DNA from: SIG220 sp045615545
GTDB lineage: Bacteria; Bacillota_I; Bacilli_A; RFN20; CAG-826
NCBI GenBank assembly: GCA_045615545.1
Contig: JAZLFA010000065.1
Coordinates: 1 to 30,927, forward strand
DNA length: 30,927 nt
Direction of reading: 5' to 3'
The position numbers and the translations under genes were made by a program. Shown one piece after another: positions 9,931-17,874 of this stretch. Below the pieces are notes generated by a model. The model was not told the DNA's origin. It did not search any database and saw only the letters and a program-made list of their open reading frames with translations. The stretch's first letter is position 1. Each line of letters opens with the position of its first letter.

Positions 9931-10427
9931 TGTCTCAAATAGCAGAACTTAAAGACCTGTTTTTAGCTCAAAAAGAGTTAGATTTAACTATTGCTAAAAA
10001 CCATAACATAACTTACCAAACTACACGTAATAAACGTATTATGGCTTTGTTAGTGGAAATAGGTGAACTTGCTAATACTACACGTTGCTTTAAGTTTTGG
10101 TCTAATAAAGGAATGGAAGAAAAAGATGTCGTTCTTGATGAATTTGCGGATGGACTTCATTTCTTTCTTTCGCTCGGATTAGATATTCATACATCTTTAG
10201 ATGTATATGAGGTCGTTAATCCTCATAGAGAATTAACAGAACAATTTTTGAAAGTGTATAACAATATCAATGATTTTTATAATAATCCAATTGATTCATC
10301 TTTCATCAATGCTTTCTCTAGCTTTTTATCTTTATTACCTTTATTAGGTTATACTTGGGAAGATTTAAAACAAGCATATTATAAAAAGCTTGATACGAAT
10401 TTTGTTCGTCAGCAAACAAATTATTAA
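9930..10427 (+). CDS. All-alpha dimeric-type dUTPase (dUTPase_2 family)
   Basis: Likely hydrolyses dUTP (and possibly dUDP) to dUMP and pyrophosphate, keeping uracil out of DNA. 165 residues, mostly helical. The MazG-like NTP-pyrophosphatase metal motif is visible as ALLVEIGELAN (39-49, E43 and E46) and VLDEFADGLHFF (68-79, E71 and D74), the layout of the dimeric dUTPases known from phages, trypanosomes and many Firmicutes. It is unrelated to trimeric Dut. The ATG shares one base with the glgP stop (TAATG) and has no clear ribosome-binding site, so translation is probably coupled to glgP. The link to glycogen genes has no evident metabolic logic. A related all-alpha NTP pyrophosphatase with another nucleotide substrate is the main alternative. 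Confidence 0.8.
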   Translation: MSQIAELKDLFLAQKELDLTIAKNHNITYQTTRNKRIMALLVEIGELANTTRCFKFWSNKGMEEKDVVLDEFADGLHFFLSLGLDIHTSLDVYEVVNPHRELTEQFLKVYNNINDFYNNPIDSSFINAFSSFLSLLPLLGYTWEDLKQAYYKKLDTNFVRQQTNY

Positions 10428-10446
10428 ATTTATAATTTAAAAAAAT

Positions 10447-10475
10447 AAACAAGGCGTTTGCCTTGTTTTATTTTT
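10447..10475. terminator. Bidirectional terminator between converging genes
   Basis: AAACAAGGC (10447-10455) and GCCTTGTTT (10460-10468) form a perfect 9-bp stem with a GTTT loop. TTTTATTTTT follows on plus, and an A-rich run precedes it, giving T-run on minus. It serves both the glgB-glgP-dUTPase operon and the converging DUF523 gene. Confidence 0.85.
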
Positions 10476-10911
10476 CTTCTAGTAAGAATGATTCGATGTC
10501 GTTTTCACTTATCACTCTTAAACCTTTTCTTTTTAAGTATGAGGCTGTTATGCCGCTTCCTTTTTTGAGTTTATGAGTGAAAGTCCCATCGTATATTTCA
10601 TTAACGCCGCATGATGGGCTATTTTCTTTTAATATCGCAACTTTTATACCTAAGTACATGCAGATGTTATAAGCAAGTTCGGCACCGGTAACAAAGTTCT
10701 TAGTGACATTTTTACCATTATCCATTCTAACTTCATCCTTAATTATTTCACTAGGATTACGTGGAATAGGTAGGCCACCTTCAACTTCTGGACAAAATGG
10801 CACTAACTCGTATTTTTCTAATAATTGATTTATTAAAGGAGTGTAATTACTCTTTCCATCATATTTACACTTATCACCAACTAGACATGCACTAATTAAT
10901 ATTTTTTCCAT
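10468..10911 (-). CDS. DUF523 / TudS-like iron-sulfur desulfidase
   Basis: 147-residue DUF523 (YbbK-like) protein. Characterised members (TudS) are [4Fe-4S] enzymes that remove sulfur from 2-thiouracil, a possible salvage or detoxification step for thiolated RNA bases. The three cysteines expected to hold the cluster are present in their family contexts: C9 in LISACLVG, C40 in PFCPEVEGGLP, C101 in ENSPSCG. The family signature KYDGKSN (16-22) is also seen. An extra cysteine, C15, follows the first. It is a single-gene unit with its own promoter, and a short leader carrying AAGG 4 nt before the ATG. Family assignment is firm; the substrate in this organism is inference. Confidence 0.85.
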   Translation of the reverse strand: MEKILISACLVGDKCKYDGKSNYTPLINQLLEKYELVPFCPEVEGGLPIPRNPSEIIKDEVRMDNGKNVTKNFVTGAELAYNICMYLGIKVAILKENSPSCGVNEIYDGTFTHKLKKGSGITASYLKRKGLRVISENDIESFLLEEK

Positions 10912-10923
10912 AAAACCTTAAAT

Positions 10924-10952
10924 ATTTTATATTTATGTTAGGCTAATATCAA
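10924..10952 (-). promoter_or_regulatory. Promoter of the DUF523 gene
   Basis: On the minus strand: TTGATA (10952-10947), 17-nt spacer, TAAAAT (10929-10924). The -10 is 12 nt from the ATG, so the leader would be only about 5 nt. It overlaps the divergent ygjP-type promoter, so the two may compete. Confidence 0.65.
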
Positions 10953-10960
10953 GGTATAAT
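10932..10960 (+). promoter_or_regulatory. Promoter of the YgjP-type gene, probably leaderless
   Basis: A perfect TATAAT (10955-10960) lies 6 nt before the ATG at 10967, with a weak TTTATG (10932-10937) 17 nt further up. No Shine-Dalgarno can fit, so the mRNA should start at the start codon. Confidence 0.6.
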
Positions 10961-10966
10961 CTAACT

Positions 10967-11617
10967 ATGTTTAAAACATTAACTTATACTTATCAAGGTA
11001 AAACATATAATGTTTACATAGAAAAAAAGAGCCTTATTAAAAAGAGTGTTCGTTGTAGATTTAAGGATGGGGCATTTTATATTTCTTCCCCATATTTAGT
11101 AAGTGAAACTAAAATTATGGGCTTTCTTGAAAATAAATGGGGGCCTTATTTCATCTCGCATCAAAAACCTTTACCAAAAGGAGAAAATTTTGTTTATATA
11201 TATGGTTATAAATATCCATATTCTTCTAAAGGTGGAGAGATTAGGTTTGATAACGGTGTAAGTTTTAAATATAAAGATGATAAAGACTTCGATAAAAAGA
11301 ATAAAAAACAGTTTCTTGATTTATTAACTGAACGCACAAGATATTATGAAAAGATTATGGGTTTGGCTTCGCATAATGTGCGCGTGCGCGTAATGAGCAC
11401 ACGATATGGATCGAATAGTAAAAAAACTAGATCTATTACCTATTCTTATGATTTATATCATTATTCCGTTAATATTTTAGACGCGATTATTGTGCATGAA
11501 TTATCACATTCCATCGTATTCAATCATTCAAAGAAGTTCTATGATGTTGTTTATAAATATTGTCCAAATTATAAAAGGTTACACGCTAATTTAAGAAAGG
11601 GGATTTACCATGATTAA
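10967..11617 (+). CDS. YgjP-type zinc metallopeptidase (DUF45)
   Basis: 216-residue protein of the YgjP/DUF45 family, predicted zinc-dependent peptidases with a minimal gluzincin core. The zinc motif HELSH (177-181) is followed by a third ligand H187 in FNHSKKFYDVV, the family pattern HExxH-x5-H. An earlier motif RYGSNSKKTRSITYS (146-160) resembles the conserved 'WGSCS..g.i.ln' strand of the family but lacks its tryptophan and cysteine. No signal peptide or membrane segment, so probably cytoplasmic. Its 3' end overlaps the following methyltransferase by 8 nt. The physiological substrate of the family is unknown. Confidence 0.8.
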   Translation: MFKTLTYTYQGKTYNVYIEKKSLIKKSVRCRFKDGAFYISSPYLVSETKIMGFLENKWGPYFISHQKPLPKGENFVYIYGYKYPYSSKGGEIRFDNGVSFKYKDDKDFDKKNKKQFLDLLTERTRYYEKIMGLASHNVRVRVMSTRYGSNSKKTRSITYSYDLYHYSVNILDAIIVHELSHSIVFNHSKKFYDVVYKYCPNYKRLHANLRKGIYHD

Positions 11618-12329
11618 AGTAATTACCAGCAAAGACAATGCTAGAGTGAAATATGCATATTCTTTAAAAGATAATAAAAACAAAGTTAAATTTAACCAAT
11701 ACCTTGGTGAATCAAAAAAATCTCTTGAACTCGCGATTAAAGCGGGAGTGGTAAAAGAAGTTTTTACCTATGAACACTTAAATATCGAGGAAAGCATTAC
11801 ACAATATTTAGTAAATGAAGATGTGATGAAAAAGTTAAGTTGTAGTGTAAATCCTGAAGGTGTAATTTTTATTGCTGATATTGTCGAAAACAAACCTAAT
11901 AAAATTGACAAAATTGTCTATCTTGATCACATTAATGATCCGGGCAATATGGGTACGATAATTCGTACTGCATTAGCTTTTAATTTTGACGCTGTAGTAG
12001 TGAGTAAAGATTCCGTTTCAACTTATAACGAAAAAGTTTTAGCGGCATGTAAAGGTGCAAATTATTTAATTCCTATAATTCATGATGATTTATCATCATA
12101 TGCTGAATCGCATACAATTATTTCTTCTTCGTTAGATAGTAAATCCGTTTCATTAGAAGAAGTTAATGTGCCTGATAAGTTCGTGCTTGTATTAGGGAAT
12201 GAGGCACATGGTATTTCACCAAATGTTAAAAAGATTACAAATGTTTTTGTAAAAATACAAATTAAAAATATCGATTCTTTAAATGTAAGTGTTGCTTCAG
12301 GAATCTTGATGCATCATTTCTCTAAGTAA
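11610..12329 (+). CDS. SpoU/TrmH-family RNA 2'-O-methyltransferase
   Basis: Transfers methyl groups from S-adenosylmethionine to a ribose 2'-OH in rRNA or tRNA. 239 residues: a small N-terminal substrate-binding domain (about 1-95) and the SPOUT knot domain, with motif 1 DPGNMGTIIRTA (110-121), motif 2 LVLGNEAHGIS (193-203) and motif 3 SLNVSVASGI (223-232). The position just before pheST is the same as that of B. subtilis YsgA, a family member of uncertain target, so it is probably that orthologue. The ribosome-binding site AAAGGGG sits inside the upstream gene, which it overlaps by 8 nt. Confidence 0.88.
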   Translation: MIKVITSKDNARVKYAYSLKDNKNKVKFNQYLGESKKSLELAIKAGVVKEVFTYEHLNIEESITQYLVNEDVMKKLSCSVNPEGVIFIADIVENKPNKIDKIVYLDHINDPGNMGTIIRTALAFNFDAVVVSKDSVSTYNEKVLAACKGANYLIPIIHDDLSSYAESHTIISSSLDSKSVSLEEVNVPDKFVLVLGNEAHGISPNVKKITNVFVKIQIKNIDSLNVSVASGILMHHFSK

Positions 12330-12347
12330 AATAGTGTATCTATAAAT

Positions 12348-12385
12348 AAGCAAAAGAAATTATATTTCTATTTTGCTTGTATTTT
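12348..12385 (+). terminator. Weak terminator after the methyltransferase gene
   Basis: AAGCAAAA (12348-12355) pairs with TTTTGCTT (12371-12378), with an inner GAAAT/ATTTC stem, followed by GTATTTT. The tail is interrupted by GTA, so termination may be partial. Confidence 0.5.
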
Positions 12386-12393
12386 GATATAAT
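12385..12393 (+). promoter_or_regulatory. pheST-yceD promoter (extended -10)
   Basis: TGA-TATAAT (12385-12393) is an extended -10 with no good -35; the expected -35 lies in the preceding hairpin. The leader of about 20 nt carries AAGGAG 7-8 nt before the pheS ATG. No T-box is seen in front of pheS, unlike ileS. Confidence 0.6.
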
Positions 12394-12419
12394 CTTTTAG
12401 GCGTACAAGGAGTTTATTT

Positions 12420-13457
12420 ATGGAAGAAAACAAATTAAATAATCTATTAGCAAGCGCTTTAAGCGAGATTAATAATGCTTCTACTTCTGAGATGATTATG
12501 AACATTAGAAACACTTATCTTTCTAAGAAGAGCGAACTTAGTAGTCTTATGGCTACTCTTGGTAGTGCTTCCCCAGAAGAAAGAAAAGCGATGGGTCAAA
12601 AACTTAACGAAGTTAGAAACACTATTAATGATGCTTTAGTTGCTAAAGAAAAAGAAATTAAGGATAGGGAATTACAAGCAAAGCTTGAAAGTGAAAAGAT
12701 TGATATTTCTTTGCCAGGTAGAAAACCTACTATGGGAAGTAGAAATCCTTTCTATATTATTCAAGATGAAATCATTGATATTTTCTCATCAATGGGCTTT
12801 AAAGTTGCTTCTGGCCCTGAAGTCGAAACGGATTTATTTAACTTTGAATTATTAAATATTCCAAAAGATCATCCTGCAAGAGATATGCAAGATACTTTCT
12901 ACATAAACCCAAATACTTTATTACGTACTCATACCTCTCCTGTACAAGCTCATGAAATGCAAGCAAGTGAGGGTAAACCAATTAAGATTATTTGCCCTGG
13001 CAAAACATATCGTAGAGATGATGATGATGCTACGCATTCTCATCAGTTTGCACAATGCGAAGGTTTACTAATAGATAAAAATATTAACATTGGACATTTA
13101 AAGGCTGTTCTTGAATTATTTGCAAAGAAAATGTTTGGTGAAAAAAGAGAAATCAGATTAAGAAGCTCATATTTCCCATTTACTGAACCAAGCGTTGAAG
13201 TTGATATTACATGTTCAAATTGTGGCGGTAAAGGTTGTTCAATATGTAAAGGTACTGGTTACATAGAAATATTAGGTGCTGGTATGGTACATCCAAATGT
13301 ATTGAAAATGAATGGGTATGATCCAAATGTTTATAGTGGCTTTGCCTTTGGCATTGGCATTGAAAGAGTAGCAATGCTTAGATATGGCATTGATGATATT
13401 AGAAAACTATACACAAATGATGTGAGATTCTTACATCAATTCAGTAAGAAAGATTAA
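12420..13457 (+). CDS. pheS: Phenylalanyl-tRNA synthetase alpha chain
   Basis: Catalytic chain of the alpha2beta2 enzyme that charges tRNA-Phe. Full length at 345 residues: an N-terminal coiled-coil arm (about 1-95) and the class II catalytic domain. Motif 2 region YRRDDDDATHSHQFAQCEGL (197-216), motif 3 FAFGIGIERVAMLRYGI (308-324), RTHTSPVQAHEM (169-180). A CxxC-x4-CxxC cluster (C265, C268, C273, C276) replaces a plain loop before GAGMVHPNVL, a zinc-knuckle-like insertion found in a number of bacterial PheS. pheT follows after 13 nt. Confidence 0.97.
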   Translation: MEENKLNNLLASALSEINNASTSEMIMNIRNTYLSKKSELSSLMATLGSASPEERKAMGQKLNEVRNTINDALVAKEKEIKDRELQAKLESEKIDISLPGRKPTMGSRNPFYIIQDEIIDIFSSMGFKVASGPEVETDLFNFELLNIPKDHPARDMQDTFYINPNTLLRTHTSPVQAHEMQASEGKPIKIICPGKTYRRDDDDATHSHQFAQCEGLLIDKNINIGHLKAVLELFAKKMFGEKREIRLRSSYFPFTEPSVEVDITCSNCGGKGCSICKGTGYIEILGAGMVHPNVLKMNGYDPNVYSGFAFGIGIERVAMLRYGIDDIRKLYTNDVRFLHQFSKKD

Positions 13458-13470
13458 GGAGGATAGAAAC

Positions 13471-15870
13471 ATGTTAGTTAGTTTAAAACAGATAAATAAA
13501 TATGTTTCGTTAGCGGGTTTGTCTAGTGAACAAATCGCTAATGGATTAACTTTTGCTGGCATAGAAGTTGAAGAAATTTCTACTCTTGCTAGTGGCACTA
13601 ATTTAGTGATTGGTCATATTTTAAAATGTGTTCCTCATCCAGATAGTGATCACCTCCATGTTTTAGATGTAGATCTTGGTTCTAAATATGGCGTCGAAAG
13701 AATCGTTTGTGGGGCACCTAACGCGCGCGAAGGCTTAAAAGTAATCGTTGCACGTGTTGGCGCAAAGCTTCCTGAAGTTGAAATAAAACCAGCAACAATT
13801 CGTGGTGTTGAAAGCCATGGTATGTGTTGTTCATTACTTGAATTAGGGGTTGATTCCAAATACTTAAGTGAATATCAAACTAAAGGAATTGAAGAACTTC
13901 CTAGTGATGCCCCTGTTGGCGAAGAAGATGTTCTTGGATATTTAGGTTTAGATGATACAGTTTTAAACTTAAAAGTCTTAGCTAATCGTCCAGACGTACT
14001 TTCTATATATAATGTTGCAAAAGAAATTGGCGCTATTTTTGAAAGAAAAGTTAATATTCCAACTTCTGAAGTAAAAGAAGATTTTGTTACAAAATTGACA
14101 GTTGGCAGCGAAACACAAAAATGTTCACAATTTGCTGCAAGAGAAATAAAAGAAATAAAGGTTAAAGAATCACCTACTTGGTTATCATCATTTTTGATGG
14201 CTAGTGGTACAAGAAGTATTAACAATATTGTTGATATCGGAAACTATGTGATGCTTTTAACCGGTCAACCTCTTCATATGTATGACGCTGATAAGCTTAA
14301 TAAGGCAGAGCTTGTTGCAAAAGATGATTTAACATGTGATTTTGTTGCTCTTGATGAAAAAACATATTCTGTTATTCCAGGAGATATTGTTATCACTTCT
14401 AATAACAAAGCGATGTGTTTAGGCGGTGTTATGGGTTCATTAGCTTGTGCGGTTGATGAAAATACAAAACATATTTATATCGAATCCGCTTCTTTTGATG
14501 GCGCGACAATTCGTCACACATCATCTAGACTTGGTTTGGTAAGTGAAAGTAGTTCACGTTTTGTTAAAGGCACAAATCATTATCAAGCCAAAGAAGTATT
14601 AGACTTTGCATGTAGCTTAATTGTTGATTTATGTGAAGGAAAACATATATCAAATGTAGTTAATTTTGAAACTGAAAAATATGAGCCCCTTGTTATTCAT
14701 ACTTCTGTCAATAAAATTAACACTCGTTTAGGAACACCGTTCTCATTTAAAGATGTCGAGTCTGTTCTTACAAGACTTAATTTTGAGGTATCTAACGCGC
14801 GCGAGGGAGAATTTGATGTTACTGTTCCTCAATATCGTCTTGATGTTGCTTGTGACGCTGACATCTCAGAAGAGGTCATTAGAATTCTCGGTTTCCAATA
14901 TGTTAAGAGTGAACTTCCTTTTGTTCCTACAACTGTTGGTGGGTTAAATTTAGAACAACATCGTCTAAAAACAATTCGTGAATATTTATCATCGGTTGGC
15001 CTAGATGAATGTTTAACATATTCTCTTGTTAGTAAAAAAGAAAAAGACTTATTTAATTTGCTTAATAATGAAGAACATTATGTGATACTAAACCCTATTA
15101 GTGATGATCATGAAGTCTTTAGAACTCATATCTTACATTCCTTATTAACAGTAGCAAAATATAATATTGCACACCAAAATAAAAACCTTGCTTTATTTGA
15201 AACTGGCAATATGATTTCTTTATCTTCAAGAAGTAACCATTTAGCGATAGTTTTGGTTGGAAATGAAATTAACCGTGGTTTAATGGGAACAACTAACTAT
15301 GATTTCTTCCATATGAAAGGAATTGTTGAAAATATTTTTGCTCTTCTTGGAATCGATGTTTCAAGATATAAATTTGAAAAGAGTAAATATATTGGTGATG
15401 AATTACACCCTGGTAAATCAGCTGATATTATTTTCCAAGGGCAAATCATTGGCCGTTTTGGTGCATTACACCCAAATCAATATTCAAAATATGATTTAGG
15501 CAAAACATCTTGTGTTGTTTTAGAAATGAATCTTGATTCATTATTATCTGCTAAAGTCAGCATAATAAAGATGGCTGAATTTACAAAATTCCCTACTGTT
15601 ACTCATGACTTAGCTCTTGTTGTAAATAAATCAATTACAGTTGGCGATTTAATTAGAACAATCAAAATGACCGGTAAAGGAATTGTTAGCGACGCAGAAT
15701 TATTTGATTTGTATGAAGGTGAAAATCTTGGCGAAAATAAAAAATCTGTCGCAATTAAAATTACCTACTCGAGCTTAGATCATACATTAGTTGATAAAGA
15801 AATTGGCGATGTTGAAGATCGCATCAAATTCGAGTTAACTAAATTATTTGGAGCGGAACTTAGAAGTTAA
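13471..15870 (+). CDS. pheT: Phenylalanyl-tRNA synthetase beta chain
   Basis: Non-catalytic chain that binds tRNA-Phe and edits mischarged tyrosine. 799 residues, the usual full length. Domains in order: N-terminal EMAP-like tRNA-binding OB fold (about 40-150, with HPDSDHLHVLDVDLG), B3/B4 editing domain (about 210-385), B5 domain (about 405-475), the inactive catalytic-like domain, and the C-terminal anticodon-binding FDX-ACB fold (about 705-799, starting FTKFPTVTHDLALVV). The ribosome-binding site AAGGAGG lies just after the pheS stop. The pentapeptide NAREG occurs twice, encoded by nearly the same CTAACGCGCGCGA stretch (near 13719 and 14793). Confidence 0.97.
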   Translation: MLVSLKQINKYVSLAGLSSEQIANGLTFAGIEVEEISTLASGTNLVIGHILKCVPHPDSDHLHVLDVDLGSKYGVERIVCGAPNAREGLKVIVARVGAKLPEVEIKPATIRGVESHGMCCSLLELGVDSKYLSEYQTKGIEELPSDAPVGEEDVLGYLGLDDTVLNLKVLANRPDVLSIYNVAKEIGAIFERKVNIPTSEVKEDFVTKLTVGSETQKCSQFAAREIKEIKVKESPTWLSSFLMASGTRSINNIVDIGNYVMLLTGQPLHMYDADKLNKAELVAKDDLTCDFVALDEKTYSVIPGDIVITSNNKAMCLGGVMGSLACAVDENTKHIYIESASFDGATIRHTSSRLGLVSESSSRFVKGTNHYQAKEVLDFACSLIVDLCEGKHISNVVNFETEKYEPLVIHTSVNKINTRLGTPFSFKDVESVLTRLNFEVSNAREGEFDVTVPQYRLDVACDADISEEVIRILGFQYVKSELPFVPTTVGGLNLEQHRLKTIREYLSSVGLDECLTYSLVSKKEKDLFNLLNNEEHYVILNPISDDHEVFRTHILHSLLTVAKYNIAHQNKNLALFETGNMISLSSRSNHLAIVLVGNEINRGLMGTTNYDFFHMKGIVENIFALLGIDVSRYKFEKSKYIGDELHPGKSADIIFQGQIIGRFGALHPNQYSKYDLGKTSCVVLEMNLDSLLSAKVSIIKMAEFTKFPTVTHDLALVVNKSITVGDLIRTIKMTGKGIVSDAELFDLYEGENLGENKKSVAIKITYSSLDHTLVDKEIGDVEDRIKFELTKLFGAELRS

Positions 15871-16358
15871 TGAAACTTGAATTATTTCGTTATGAAAATA
15901 ATAAAACATATGACATAAGCGAAGAACTTGATGTCAGTAAATTTTCATTTCCTAATAATTACAAAATTTTAAAAATTGATCATTGTTTAGTTAATTTAAA
16001 AGTCACTAGATTTGACTTATTATCTCGCGTACGCGTACATTTGGAAGGCTCGTTAACCGCCATTTGTTCTCGCAGTGGTAAACCCTTTGAATTCAAGTTT
16101 AAAACAAATGAAGAAATGTCTTTTTCAAATAACGAAAACGATGTAGCTAGTTATTATGAGCCAAATGATGTAATTGATTTAGACCCTTATCTTATTGGTA
16201 TTATTGATAATTTGGTGCCGATAAATGTAATTAAACCAGGTGAAGATAAACCAATTGATGGTAATGGATATCGTGTTTTAACTGAAGAAGAGCTTAATAA
16301 AGAAAGAGGGAATAAACACGATACTCGCTGGGATATACTAGATGATATAGAGTTATAG
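15870..16358 (+). CDS. yceD: YceD-family (DUF177) protein
   Basis: 162-residue DUF177 protein. The family (YceD in E. coli) is linked to 23S rRNA accumulation and is normally encoded just before rpmF, the gene for ribosomal protein L32. Here no L32 ORF follows: the next 150 nt hold a terminator and the mraZ promoter. The family's CxRC motif reads CSRS at the matching place in TAICSRSGKPFEF, so its second cysteine is lost. The C-terminal half keeps the acidic block DVIDLDPYLIGIIDNLVPI and the ending DTRWDILDDIEL (the 'DPRWaaL' motif). The ATG shares one base with the pheT stop, so translation is probably coupled. Confidence 0.8.
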   Translation: MKLELFRYENNKTYDISEELDVSKFSFPNNYKILKIDHCLVNLKVTRFDLLSRVRVHLEGSLTAICSRSGKPFEFKFKTNEEMSFSNNENDVASYYEPNDVIDLDPYLIGIIDNLVPINVIKPGEDKPIDGNGYRVLTEEELNKERGNKHDTRWDILDDIEL

Positions 16359-16382
16359 ACCTCTATTTGAAATACGATAATT

Positions 16383-16408
16383 AACCAGTCTTAAGACTGG
16401 TTTTTTAT
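16383..16408 (+). terminator. Terminator of pheST-yceD
   Basis: AACCAGTC (16383-16390) and GACTGGTT (16395-16402) form a perfect 8-bp stem with a TTAA loop, followed by TTTTAT. Confidence 0.9.
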
Positions 16409-16442
16409 ATTCTCATTTTAGATGAATTAATAAATATTTGCG

Positions 16443-16501
16443 TTTGCACGCGAAAAGAGTAGAATATAATTACCAAGTGGTACAAAAGTGGGAGAAAGTG
16501 G
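16443..16501 (+). promoter_or_regulatory. mraZ promoter with three-repeat MraZ operator
   Basis: TATAAT (16465-16470) with TTTGCA (16443-16448) 16 nt upstream. Between the expected transcription start and the mraZ ATG lie three direct repeats: AAGTGG (16475-16480), AAAGTGG (16485-16491) and AAAGTGG (16495-16501), about one helical turn apart (11 and 10 nt). MraZ of Mollicutes is known to bind AAAGTG-type tandem repeats before its own operon, so this is very likely its autoregulatory site. The ribosome-binding GGGAG (16490-16494) lies inside the array. Confidence 0.82.
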
Positions 16502-16504
16502 TAA

Positions 16505-16936
16505 ATGTTTTTTGGACAATATGAACATACTCTAGATGACAAAAATAGATTAATGATTCCACATAAGATTCGTGAGGAAGCAGGAATTAAAGTTTTTATC
16601 ATAAAAGGTTTTGATGGTTGCTTATCTATTTACCGCAGCGAATCATTTGAGAAAATGCTAAAAAGCATTGAATCGTTACCATTTAATGAAAAGAAAAGCC
16701 GTGATTTTATTCGTGCACAACTTTCAACAGCGCATGAGATTGATGTTGATAAACAAGGAAGAATTCAAATCCCAACTCAACTAATCAACAAATTCGCAAT
16801 TTCTAAAGAAGTAGTGGTTATTGGTGTTGGTGATCATTTTGAAATTTGGAATAAAGACACCTTTAACAAATATAATTCTGAAATAAACGAAAAGTTTGAA
16901 GAAAACGCTGAAACAATTCGTTTTCCTGAAAAATAA
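16505..16936 (+). CDS. mraZ: MraZ transcriptional regulator
   Basis: DNA-binding regulator of the division cluster, forming rings of double SpoVT/AbrB-like domains. 143 residues with two tandem repeats: HTLDDKNRLMIP (8-19) and HEIDVDKQGRIQIP (77-90). The first has DDKNR where the family usually has DxKGR, a glycine-to-asparagine change; the second keeps KQGR. It binds short direct repeats upstream of its own gene, and three such repeats are seen here. First gene of mraZ-rsmH-small ORF; the stop overlaps the rsmH start by one base. Confidence 0.95.
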   Translation: MFFGQYEHTLDDKNRLMIPHKIREEAGIKVFIIKGFDGCLSIYRSESFEKMLKSIESLPFNEKKSRDFIRAQLSTAHEIDVDKQGRIQIPTQLINKFAISKEVVVIGVGDHFEIWNKDTFNKYNSEINEKFEENAETIRFPEK

Positions 16937-17862
16937 TGAGCGAACATATTCCGGTTTTATTAAATGAGGCTATTACTGGACTAAATATTAATCCAGAAGG
17001 CATATATTTAGATCTCACTCTTGGAAGAGCGGGACATAGTAGTGAAATCCTAAAACGATTAACTACGGGAAAATTAATAGCGTTTGATCAAGATATCGAA
17101 GCCATTAATAAAAGTAAACTTATCTTGGATAAGATTTCTCCAAATTATCAATTGTTCCATACAAATTTCGTTAATGTTAAAGAGGTTATTGAATCTCTTG
17201 AATTAATAGGAAAAATAGATGGAATATTGATGGATCTAGGAGTAAGCAGTCCACAGTTTGATGATGCGAGTAGGGGGTTTACCTACCAAGTTGACACATC
17301 TTTAGATATGAGAATGGATCAACGCAATTCATTAACTGCTTATGAAGTTATTAATTCCTACAAAAAAGAGGACTTAATAAAAATATTCAAAGAATATGGG
17401 GATGAAAGATTTTCATCTCAAATTGCGAATAATATCGTAAAAGCTCGAGAGCTTAAACCAATTCAAACAACATTTGAGTTGGTGGATATCATTCGTAAAA
17501 GTAAACCAGCAAAGATTGTTCATAGCAAAGGACATCCAGCTAAACAAGTATTCCAAGCATTGAGGATTGAAGTAAATAACGAATTAAACGTTCTCTCTTC
17601 GGCATTAAAACAAGCTTGTGAAATACTATCACCAAAAGGAAGGTTAGAGGTTATATCGTTCCATTCTGGCGAAGATAAGATTGTTAAATCAATCTTTAAA
17701 AGCTTAGCAGTTGAAGAAGGGAATAGATTAAACCTTCCAACTGTAAACAAAAAATTAGATTTCAAACTCATTACGCACAAACCAATTGTGGCTAGTGAAG
17801 AAGAGCTTGAATATAACAATCGCGCTCATAGCGCAAAACTTAGGATACTTGAGAAGGTATAG
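16936..17862 (+). CDS. rsmH: 16S rRNA m4C1402 N4-methyltransferase RsmH (MraW)
   Basis: Methylates N4 of C1402 in the 16S rRNA decoding centre using S-adenosylmethionine. Full length at 308 residues. The SAM-binding strand reads YLDLTLGRAGHS (24-35), followed by GILMDLGVSSPQFDDASRGF, which is diagnostic of RsmH, then SLDMRMDQ and the late motif LEVISFHSGEDKIVK (normally SFHSLEDRIVK; G replaces L here). Start ATG is fused to the mraZ stop (TAATG) without a clear ribosome-binding site, indicating translational coupling. Confidence 0.96.
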   Translation: MSEHIPVLLNEAITGLNINPEGIYLDLTLGRAGHSSEILKRLTTGKLIAFDQDIEAINKSKLILDKISPNYQLFHTNFVNVKEVIESLELIGKIDGILMDLGVSSPQFDDASRGFTYQVDTSLDMRMDQRNSLTAYEVINSYKKEDLIKIFKEYGDERFSSQIANNIVKARELKPIQTTFELVDIIRKSKPAKIVHSKGHPAKQVFQALRIEVNNELNVLSSALKQACEILSPKGRLEVISFHSGEDKIVKSIFKSLAVEEGNRLNLPTVNKKLDFKLITHKPIVASEEELEYNNRAHSAKLRILEKV

Positions 17863-17874
17863 AAAGGAGTGGGT

